This document shows, piece by piece, positions 6,515-11,850 of a stretch of DNA of 11,850 nt. The first letter of the stretch is position 1, and each line of letters opens with the position of its first letter. The notes beneath the pieces are model-generated. The model did not search any database. It was not told the origin of the DNA and saw nothing but the letters and a program-made list of their open reading frames with translations. The stretch is from Anaerolineales bacterium (GTDB lineage Bacteria; Chloroflexota; Anaerolineae; Anaerolineales; UBA4823). Both the position numbers and the translations under genes were made by a program. The stretch covers positions 1-11,850 of the forward strand of contig JADYYC010000335.1 in assembly GCA_020853835.1 (NCBI GenBank), written 5' to 3'.

Positions 6515-7081
6515 ATGTCTGAGATGGTCGAAGTCGTAATCGACAGTATTCGGGTTAGTTTGATGTCACAGCAACGCATTGTGATTTTGCGCGAGAAAGA
6601 CGATGAACGCTACCTGCCTATCTGGATCGGGATTTATGAAGCCGAATCGATCACAATCGCCTTGCAGGAAGTTGAAGTCGCCCGCCCGCTGACGCACGAC
6701 CTGTTGCACAGCATCTTCAACCAGCTCGATGCGCACATCCTCCGGGTCGAAGTCATTGCGCTGAAAGATGACACATTTTACGGCAACATCGTCGCCGAGA
6801 AAGACGGCCAGACCCTCAACATTGATGCACGGCCGTCAGATGCGCTGGCAATCGCGGTGCGCGCCCACGTTCCCATCCTTGTCGACCGCAGCGTGATGGA
6901 TGCCGCCGGGATCACCCCCGAAGAAGACCTGCAGGAAGAGATCGATCAAGGGACGGCGCCAGCCACACCGTCCGAGCCAGAAGATGGGGAAGACCGGCTA
7001 TCCGTTTTCCAGGATTTTCTCGAGGGGCTGGATATCGACGAATCTTCGGAAGACGACGAAACCGACGATAAAACGAAATAG
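6515..7081 (+). CDS. Bifunctional nuclease family protein (BFN, DUF151)
   Basis: This 188-residue protein has the BFN domain at about residues 1-130. Characterised members act on both RNA and DNA, but many bacterial members have no assigned role. Hallmarks are RYLPIWIGIYEAESI (32-46), RPLTHDLLHSIF (57-68), and DARPSDALAIAVRAHVPI (104-121), the most conserved block. A linker rich in acidic residues and Pro follows, then RLSVFQDFLEGLDID (161-175) and a highly acidic tail (about 176-188). The frame is open from 6425, but the start at 6515 is preferred: GGAGG (6505-6509) sits 5 nt before it, the BFN domain begins there, and the promoter's -10 box lies at 6465-6470. A hairpin/U tract at 7100-7143 separates it from dnaB. 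Confidence 0.9.
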   Translation: MSEMVEVVIDSIRVSLMSQQRIVILREKDDERYLPIWIGIYEAESITIALQEVEVARPLTHDLLHSIFNQLDAHILRVEVIALKDDTFYGNIVAEKDGQTLNIDARPSDALAIAVRAHVPILVDRSVMDAAGITPEEDLQEEIDQGTAPATPSEPEDGEDRLSVFQDFLEGLDIDESSEDDETDDKTK

Positions 7082-7099
7082 AGAGCCTGTATAGCCTGC

Positions 7100-7143
7100 A
7101 ACCGGGGAAGACCAATTTCAATGCCCGTCGCCCCCGGTTTTTT
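7100..7143 (+). terminator. Terminator-like hairpin between the BFN gene and dnaB
   Basis: AACCGGGG (7100-7107) pairs perfectly with CCCCGGTT (7132-7139) across a 24-nt loop, and six T follow at 7138-7143. It ends the BFN transcription unit, but it stands only 11 nt before the dnaB ATG, with no promoter recognised between them. The large loop is unusual for a simple terminator, so it could be an attenuator that lets part of the transcription into dnaB. Confidence 0.65.
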
Positions 7144-7154
7144 ATCTCACTTCG

Positions 7155-8528
7155 ATGGACACACCCGCCTCTTTTGAGCCCTCCCCTGGCCCTCAGCTCG
7201 TGCCTCACAGCCGGGATGCTGAGGAAGCCGTCATTGGCGCGGTGTTGATAAACCCCGAAGCCTATTATGACGTCGCGACTTTTTTGCGGCCGGAAGATTT
7301 CTACGTCCACCGGCATCGCTGGATTTGGGAGACGTTCGCCCGCCTGCACGACCGGCGGCAGCCAATCGATCTCCTGACCGTATCGGAAGAACTGGACCAA
7401 CTCGGCCAGCTCTCCGAAGTGGGCGGTCCGGCTTACCTGACCGCGATCATCAACAATGTCCCCACCTCGCTGCACGCCGAAGCTTATGGCCGGATCGTCG
7501 AAGAGACCTCGATCCGCCGGAAGATGCTGACAGCCGCCAACGATATCGCCAAGCTCGCCTACCAGCAAGACGCCAGCGTCGAAACCGTGATGGACGAAGC
7601 CGAAAAGGCGGTGTTTGGGGTCAGCGAGCGGCGCATCACGCGCGATCTACGCTCGATCCGGCAGGTGTTGAGCGAGTATTACGACCGGATGGACTATCTT
7701 GCCAGCCGCGACGAAGAAAGCTTAGGGGTGCCCACCGGCTTCGTGGACCTGGATCGCCTGCTCGGCGGACTACAGCCATCTGACCTGTTGATCATTGCCG
7801 GGCGCCCCGGCTCAGGAAAAACCGCGTTTATACTCTCGGCCGCGAAAAATGCGGCGCAAAAGTACAAAAAGCACGTGGCGATATTCTCACTCGAAATGTC
7901 CAGCGAGCAGCTCGTCCAGCGCCTGATCGCGCAAGAGACCGGGATCGACTCGCAGCGCCTGAGGACTGGCAAGCTCGAAGAGCATGAATGGCCGCTCTTC
8001 ACCCAGGCGATCGAAGTTTTAGGCGAAACGGTGGTCTTCCTGGATGATACACCCGCGCTCACCCCGCTCCAGCTTCGCACCAAGGCGCGGCGTCTGCACC
8101 TGGAATACCAACTGGACTTGATCCTGGTCGACTACCTGCAGTTGATGAGCAGCGGCAGCCGGTCTGAGAACCGCGTTCAGGAGGTCTCATTTATCTCGAG
8201 GAACATGAAGGTGCTGGCGCGCGAGCTGAACGTGCCGGTGCTCGCCGCCGCCCAGCTCTCGCGCGCGGTTGAACAGCGCGTCGATAAGGAACCTCAGCTC
8301 TCCGACCTGCGCGAAAGCGGCAGCCTGGAGCAGGACGCCGACATCGTCATGTTCATCCACCGTCCCGAGGGGTACGAGAAAGATGAGCTCAAACAGAACA
8401 TCTCCCAAATTAAAGTCGCCAAGCACCGCAACGGTCCGGTCGGGACAGTCGAGTTGATCTTCAGAAGTCAGATCGCGAAATTCGAGAACGCGGCCACGTA
8501 CCAGGTCGATCTTTCACGAGTGAGATAG
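7155..8528 (+). CDS. dnaB: Replicative DNA helicase DnaB
   Basis: This 457-residue protein is the hexameric 5'-3' helicase that unwinds the replication fork. The N-terminal domain (about 16-115) begins with VPHSRDAEEAVIGAVLI. The RecA-like ATPase domain (about 190-457) has Walker A GRPGSGKT (216-223), the IFSLEMSSEQL block (243-253), Walker B LILVDYLQLM with Asp326, the AAAQLSR H3 segment (364-370, Gln367), and KHRNGPVG with Arg425 as the likely arginine finger. No intein interrupts it. The ATG at 7155 lacks a Shine-Dalgarno sequence; a GTG at codon 16 is a weaker alternative because it too has none. It is followed after 1 nt by the dnaD-like gene and then by the loader, a compact replication operon. 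Confidence 0.97.
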   Translation: MDTPASFEPSPGPQLVPHSRDAEEAVIGAVLINPEAYYDVATFLRPEDFYVHRHRWIWETFARLHDRRQPIDLLTVSEELDQLGQLSEVGGPAYLTAIINNVPTSLHAEAYGRIVEETSIRRKMLTAANDIAKLAYQQDASVETVMDEAEKAVFGVSERRITRDLRSIRQVLSEYYDRMDYLASRDEESLGVPTGFVDLDRLLGGLQPSDLLIIAGRPGSGKTAFILSAAKNAAQKYKKHVAIFSLEMSSEQLVQRLIAQETGIDSQRLRTGKLEEHEWPLFTQAIEVLGETVVFLDDTPALTPLQLRTKARRLHLEYQLDLILVDYLQLMSSGSRSENRVQEVSFISRNMKVLARELNVPVLAAAQLSRAVEQRVDKEPQLSDLRESGSLEQDADIVMFIHRPEGYEKDELKQNISQIKVAKHRNGPVGTVELIFRSQIAKFENAATYQVDLSRVR

Positions 8529-8529
8529 C

Positions 8530-9249
8530 ATGGACGGCTTCAAAGGTTTCCCGGAAGGCAAGAGCCGCCAGGTGCCCATCCCGTCCCTTTTCTTTAGCGA
8601 GCTCTTACCTTTGATCGATCATCTGGGTGAGCTCAAGCTTACGCTGCACGTCTTCTGGCGGCTAAGCCAAATTGAGGGCCCCTTCCGCTTCCTGCGCTGG
8701 GCGGACCTGGTTAAAGATGAAGCGCTGGCCGACGAACTGGGAACACAGGCTGGCGCTAAACCAGATGCGCTGCGAGAGGCGCTGGGGCAGGCGGTGCAGC
8801 GCGGCACCTTGCTCGAGGCCAGGGTAACCAGCTCGCAAGGCGCCGAGCAGATCTATTTTCTTAACTCGCCAAAGGGCCGGGCGGCGCTGCGCGCCATCGA
8901 GAGCGGGCGCTGGCGCCCGCTGGAGGCTGGCGCTGACGGCGCTTTAGAGATCGAAGAACCGGTCAACATCTTTCAGCTTTACGAAGAAAACATCGGGCCG
9001 CTTGCACCGATGATTGCTGATGCGCTGACCGAGGCCGAAGAGACCTACCCGCCAGCCTGGATCGAAGAAGCGATTGGCATCGCCGTTGGAAACAACAAGC
9101 GCAACTGGCGTTACATCGTCGCCATCCTGGAACGCTGGCAGCGAGAAGGAAAGTATGGAACGAAAGAAAAAGCAAAAGATCGACCAGACTCTGAAGCAGC
9201 TCGCCGACGATACGTGGAAGGCGAATTCTCAGACTTCATCGAGCACTGA
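8530..9249 (+). CDS. dnaD: DnaD-domain primosome protein
   Basis: This 239-residue protein resembles DnaD, which in Bacillus remodels DNA and links DnaA or PriA to helicase loading. The first part (about 15-115) looks like a winged-helix segment (IPSLFFSELLPLID, then HVFWRLSQIEG). After a linker, residues about 145-210 form the DnaD C-terminal (DnaB_2-type) domain: NIFQLYEENIGPLAP, a Trp-rich helix around PAWIEEAIGIA, then NNKRNWRYIVAILERW, in which Tyr195, Ile199 and Trp203 fit the YxxxIxxxW motif exactly. A tail ending in YVEGEFSDFIEH follows. It begins 1 nt after dnaB stops, so translation is probably coupled. Its last 95 nt overlap the loader gene in another frame. Position between dnaB and a DnaC-type loader supports a primosome role. 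Use of the symbol is by domain and context; exact orthology is inference. Confidence 0.82.
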   Translation: MDGFKGFPEGKSRQVPIPSLFFSELLPLIDHLGELKLTLHVFWRLSQIEGPFRFLRWADLVKDEALADELGTQAGAKPDALREALGQAVQRGTLLEARVTSSQGAEQIYFLNSPKGRAALRAIESGRWRPLEAGADGALEIEEPVNIFQLYEENIGPLAPMIADALTEAEETYPPAWIEEAIGIAVGNNKRNWRYIVAILERWQREGKYGTKEKAKDRPDSEAARRRYVEGEFSDFIEH

Positions 9250-10615
9250 GACCAGCCCCAGCGCCGGTAATCCATACGCTGGCGATCCGGACTGCCCGCT
9301 GTGTCACGGGGTCGGTTTTCTGCGCAAAGACCTGCCGCTCGATCATCCGGATTTCGGCAAGATTCACATTTGCTCTTGCCGCGAGGCGCAGGTGAACCAG
9401 CAGGTGCGCCAACGCCTGTTCGAACTGAGCCAGCTTGACGAACTGAGCCACCTGACCTTCGAAAACTTCGAGCCGCGTGGGCGGGTCGGCGCGCTGCCGC
9501 GCCAGGCGGATTCGCTTGAGATGGCCTTCAACCAGGCCAACCACTTTGCCCGGCACATCGATGGCTGGCTGATCCTGCAAGGGGGGTACGGCTGTGGTAA
9601 AACCCATCTCGCTGCGGCGATCGCTAACTTCGCGGTCAGCGTGGGCGTGCCCACCCTCTTCATCACCGTGCCAGACCTGCTGGACAGCCTGCGTTTCGCC
9701 TATAACGATCCGCAGGCGACTTTCGAAGAGCGCTTCGAGCGCATCCGCAACGCCCCCTTGCTCATCCTGGATGATTTCGGCACCCAAAACGCCACGGCCT
9801 GGGCGCAGGAAAAGTTGTTTCAGATCATCAACTATCGCTATATCAACCGGCTGCCCCTGGTGGTAACGACCAACCTGGCCGAAGGCGATATCGAAGACCG
9901 TATTGAATCGCGCCTGAAGCACCCAGACCTGGTCACCGTAGTCAAGATCATGGCGCCGGACTATCGCGGCCCGGTAGGTGATTATGGCCACCACATCTTA
10001 TCCTCGCTGCACATATTCCCAAAGCAGACTTTTGATACTTTCGATCTGAGAAAGAACGAGAACCTGGGGGCTGAAGACCTGCGCAGCCTGGAAAAAGCCT
10101 ATGACGCCGCCCGGCGCTTCGCCGATGCGCCTCACGGGTGGCTGGTCTTCCTGGGCGGGTATGGCTCTGGCAAGACCCACCTGGCTGCGGCGATCGGCAA
10201 TTATGTATCGATGACCAACAATCCGGCGATGACCAACGTGCCCCTGCCGATGTTTGTGACCCTCTCGGACTTGTTCGACCACCTGCGGGCGACCTTCAGC
10301 CCAAGCAGCACCATCTCGCTCGACCGGCGGTTTGAAGAGATCCGGCACAGCCCGCTGCTCATCCTGGATGACCTGGGGCTGCAATCTCAGACGCCGTGGG
10401 TCAAAGAAAAACTGTACCAGCTATTCAACTATCGCTACTATGCCGAGCTGCCCACCGTGATCACCTCAGCCATCAGCCTGGAAGAAATGGACGCGCGGCT
10501 GCGCAGCCGCATGTTGGACCGGCGATTGTGCCAGATCTACGCGCTGACGGTGCCATCGTACACCGGCGACACGGCAGTGCGGCGCCGCGCAACAGGCCGG
10601 AGAAAAAAAGTTTGA
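9155..10615 (+). CDS. Helicase-loader-like protein with two tandem DnaC/IstB AAA+ modules
   Basis: This 486-residue protein contains two full AAA+ ATPase modules of the DnaC/DnaI/IstB type in one chain. The N-terminus has a Cys cluster (Cys47, Cys50, Cys73, Cys75), probably zinc-binding, as in DnaI-like loaders. Module 1 (about 101-271) has Walker A GGYGCGKT (143-150), Walker B LLILDDFG (Asp206-Asp207), sensor-1 Asn240 and SRL Arg253. Module 2 (about 292-471) has GGYGSGKT (334-341), LLILDDLG (Asp405-Asp406) and SRM Arg452, but Ala439 stands at the sensor-1 Asn position. A basic tail (RRRATGRRKKV) ends the protein. The two modules align almost without gaps, so an internal duplication is clear. 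ATG at 9155 is chosen for AAGGA (9146-9150) 4 nt upstream. DnaC and DnaI are single-module proteins of about 245-310 residues. Position after dnaB and dnaD supports loading of DnaB. Confidence 0.85.
   Translation: MERKKKQKIDQTLKQLADDTWKANSQTSSSTETSPSAGNPYAGDPDCPLCHGVGFLRKDLPLDHPDFGKIHICSCREAQVNQQVRQRLFELSQLDELSHLTFENFEPRGRVGALPRQADSLEMAFNQANHFARHIDGWLILQGGYGCGKTHLAAAIANFAVSVGVPTLFITVPDLLDSLRFAYNDPQATFEERFERIRNAPLLILDDFGTQNATAWAQEKLFQIINYRYINRLPLVVTTNLAEGDIEDRIESRLKHPDLVTVVKIMAPDYRGPVGDYGHHILSSLHIFPKQTFDTFDLRKNENLGAEDLRSLEKAYDAARRFADAPHGWLVFLGGYGSGKTHLAAAIGNYVSMTNNPAMTNVPLPMFVTLSDLFDHLRATFSPSSTISLDRRFEEIRHSPLLILDDLGLQSQTPWVKEKLYQLFNYRYYAELPTVITSAISLEEMDARLRSRMLDRRLCQIYALTVPSYTGDTAVRRRATGRRKKV
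9455..10567 (+). repeat. Internal duplication of the AAA+ module in the loader gene
   Basis: Residues about 101-271 (9455-9967) and 292-471 (10028-10567) are homologous. Both contain the shared series Thr-Phe-[E/D]xFe, GGYGxGKTHLAAAI, RFE.IR, LLILDD.G, EKL.Q..NYRY and an SR[L/M] box. The Walker A motifs are 191 residues apart (9581 and 10154). The nucleotide sequences are still visibly alike around Walker A, but the copies have diverged, so the duplication is not recent. Confidence 0.92.
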
Positions 10616-10659
10616 GCCCTGCGTAGAGCACGGCCCGGCGCGATGAAAAACAACAAAAA

Positions 10660-10682
10660 CACTCGCTCCAGTAGTACGAGTG
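10660..10682 (+). other. Small inverted repeat upstream of the nicotinamidase-like gene
   Basis: CACTCG (10660-10665) and CGAGTG (10677-10682) form a 6-bp inverted repeat with an 11-nt spacer, in the 111-nt gap after the loader gene. No T run follows, so it is not an obvious terminator. An operator or leader hairpin is possible. The rest of that gap shows no convincing promoter. Confidence 0.3.
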
Positions 10683-10726
10683 ATGAACAGAACCCCCTAA
10701 TTAATCGTGATACCTCAGGAGGCAGC

Positions 10727-11785
10727 ATGACCCACCAACAATTACTGCGCGAGCTTCCCCTTCCGCCCCATTTCGACCCCGACCAGGTGGGAAAAATCTG
10801 GAAAGTGGACTATCAGAAACGAGCGGACGAGGCAAGCGCATGGGCTACGAAATACGATATCAACCCTGCCAGTCAAGATCAGGCCCGCATCGCGCTGCTC
10901 GCGATCGACGTACAGAACTCGTTCTGCATCCCAGGGTTCGAGCTCTTCGTGGCGGGACGCTCTGGGACGGGAGCCGTGGACGATAACCGGCGCCTGGTCG
11001 AGTTCATCTATCGCAACCTGCACCGGATCACCCACATCATCGCCACGCTGGACACGCACACGGCGATGCAGATCTTCCACCCCGTCTTTCTCGTGGATGA
11101 AAAAGGCGCACACCCCCAGCCGATGACGATGGTTTCATACGATGATGTGCTGGAGGGGCGTTGGAAATTCAACCCCTTGATCGCCGCGAGCCTGGGGATC
11201 GACCCTGAATTTGGGCAACAGTATTTGCTGCACTACACGCATGAGCTCAAAGCGCGCGGCAAGTACGACCTGACGGTCTGGCCATATCACGTCATGCTGG
11301 GCAGCATCGGGCATGCGCTCGTGCCGGCAGTGGAGGAGGCCATTTTCTTCCACTCCATCGCCCGCAACAGCCAGGTGGACTTCGAGATCAAGGGCGGCAA
11401 CCCGCTCACCGAGAATTACTCTGCAATCGGGCCGGAAGTGCTCGACGGGCCGCACGGCGAACAAATTGCCGAGAAGAATCGAAAATTCATCAAGATATTA
11501 CAAGAACACGAGGCAGTGATCATCGCCGGGCAGGCGAAAAGCCACTGCGTCGCCTGGACGATCAACGACCTTCTCGGTGAACTCCGTCAATATGACGAAA
11601 AACTGGCACGGAAGGTTTACCTGCTGGAAGACTGCACCTCGGCGGTGGTCGTCCCAGGCGTGGCGGACTACACCGACCAGGCGGAGGCGGCTTTCGAGAA
11701 GTTCGCCCAGGCCGGGATGCACGTCGTGCAGTCGACCCAGCCGATGGAGACGTGGCTGTCTGTGCCGTCTGCCCAGCAAGGTTAA
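10727..11785 (+). CDS. Large nicotinamidase-like cysteine hydrolase (isochorismatase superfamily)
   Basis: This 352-residue protein carries the complete active-site set of nicotinamidases, which turn nicotinamide into nicotinate for NAD recycling. The catalytic triad would be Asp61 (LLAIDVQNSF), Lys222 (EIKGGNPLTENYSA) and Cys274 (GQAKSHCVAWT). The metal ligands would be Asp109 and His111 (TLDTHTAMQIFHP) with His188 in VWPYHVMLGSIGHAL; this resembles yeast Pnc1. It is much longer than typical PncA (about 180-220). The extra length is an N-terminal arm of about 50 residues and an insertion at about 120-180 between the metal-site segment and the WPYH segment. The ATG at 10727 is chosen because AGGAGG (10717-10722) sits 4 nt upstream; an in-frame ATG at 10643 has no ribosome-binding site. 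Substrate is inferred from motifs; other amides are possible. Confidence 0.82.
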   Translation: MTHQQLLRELPLPPHFDPDQVGKIWKVDYQKRADEASAWATKYDINPASQDQARIALLAIDVQNSFCIPGFELFVAGRSGTGAVDDNRRLVEFIYRNLHRITHIIATLDTHTAMQIFHPVFLVDEKGAHPQPMTMVSYDDVLEGRWKFNPLIAASLGIDPEFGQQYLLHYTHELKARGKYDLTVWPYHVMLGSIGHALVPAVEEAIFFHSIARNSQVDFEIKGGNPLTENYSAIGPEVLDGPHGEQIAEKNRKFIKILQEHEAVIIAGQAKSHCVAWTINDLLGELRQYDEKLARKVYLLEDCTSAVVVPGVADYTDQAEAAFEKFAQAGMHVVQSTQPMETWLSVPSAQQG

Positions 11786-11806
11786 ACCACACTAACCCAG
11801 TCAGGA

Positions 11807-11835
11807 TTGACAAGCGGTTCATTCTATGTGATACT
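11807..11835 (+). promoter_or_regulatory. Strong promoter for a gene beyond the right edge
   Basis: A perfect TTGACA (11807-11812) is followed after 17 bp by GATACT (11830-11835), which has an upstream TGT (11827-11829) as an extended -10 element. Transcription would start near 11842. The target gene lies outside the window. Confidence 0.65.
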
Positions 11836-11850
11836 CTCCGTAATAATAGG

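Noticed and set aside
6912..7568. Minus-strand open frame of 218 codons opposite the BFN/dnaB junction
   Set aside because: It crosses a terminator-like hairpin and two confident genes; the translation shows no known domain.
9074..9154. N-terminal extension of the loader protein
   Set aside because: It is fully inside the dnaD C-terminal domain, which is conserved in its own frame; 9155 has a good ribosome-binding site.
9236..9994. Minus-strand open frame of 252 codons opposite the loader gene
   Set aside because: It is antisense to AAA+ module 1, whose motifs are certain, and shows no family signature.
11780..11797. GGTTA/TAACC inverted repeat just after the last gene
   Set aside because: The 5-bp stem is weak and no T run follows, so it is not a credible terminator.
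1..11850. CRISPR arrays, tRNA or rRNA genes, insertion sequences
   Set aside because: No spaced direct repeats, cloverleaf pattern, transposase motif or terminal inverted repeats were seen. The IstB-like similarity of the loader is to its ATPase fold; no istA-like gene is present.

Overview
The window looks like chromosomal DNA of a moderately GC-rich bacterium, most likely a member of the Chloroflexota (Anaerolineae-like). This rests on the mix of proteins: a DnaD-domain primosome protein and a DnaC/DnaI-type loader beside dnaB, a bifunctional-nuclease (BFN/DUF151) protein with an acidic tail, a COG2403 (cyclic 2,3-diphosphoglycerate synthetase-like) protein, and an arginyl-tRNA synthetase with degenerate class I motifs. 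The taxonomic call is inference; no rRNA or other decisive marker is present.

Layout. Positions 1-224 hold the 3' end of an undecaprenyl-phosphate sugar-phosphate transferase. Next comes rpsT (TTG start, own sigma70-type promoter, strong terminator), then argS and a COG2403 GTPase-like gene that may share a transcript. A bidirectional terminator at about 3931-3963 separates these plus-strand genes from a minus-strand block read right to left: an OmpR-family regulator with a non-canonical receiver, a WecG/TagA glycosyltransferase, and a solitary beta-class DNA methyltransferase whose start overlaps the wecG-like stop. A divergent promoter region at 6364-6470 drives the regulator leftwards and a BFN-family gene rightwards. 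A hairpin with a U tract lies just before dnaB. dnaB, dnaD-like and a loader gene follow as a tightly packed replication operon (1-nt gap, then a 95-nt overlap). The last gene is a large nicotinamidase-like cysteine hydrolase, and a strong promoter at the right edge points to a gene outside the window.

How the genes fit together. The dnaB/dnaD/loader operon is a helicase-loading module: replicative helicase, DnaD-type DNA-remodelling adaptor and AAA+ loader. The most unusual gene is the loader. It is one polypeptide with two complete, homologous DnaC/IstB-type AAA+ modules in tandem behind a single N-terminal Cys cluster, and the second module has lost the sensor-1 asparagine. The partial sugar transferase and the WecG-like protein both act on polyprenyl-phosphate-linked cell-surface glycans. 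rpsT and argS are translation housekeeping genes.

No tRNA, rRNA, CRISPR array, insertion sequence or attachment site was seen. No gene-free stretch reaches 300 bases; the longest, 6278-6514, holds the divergent promoters.
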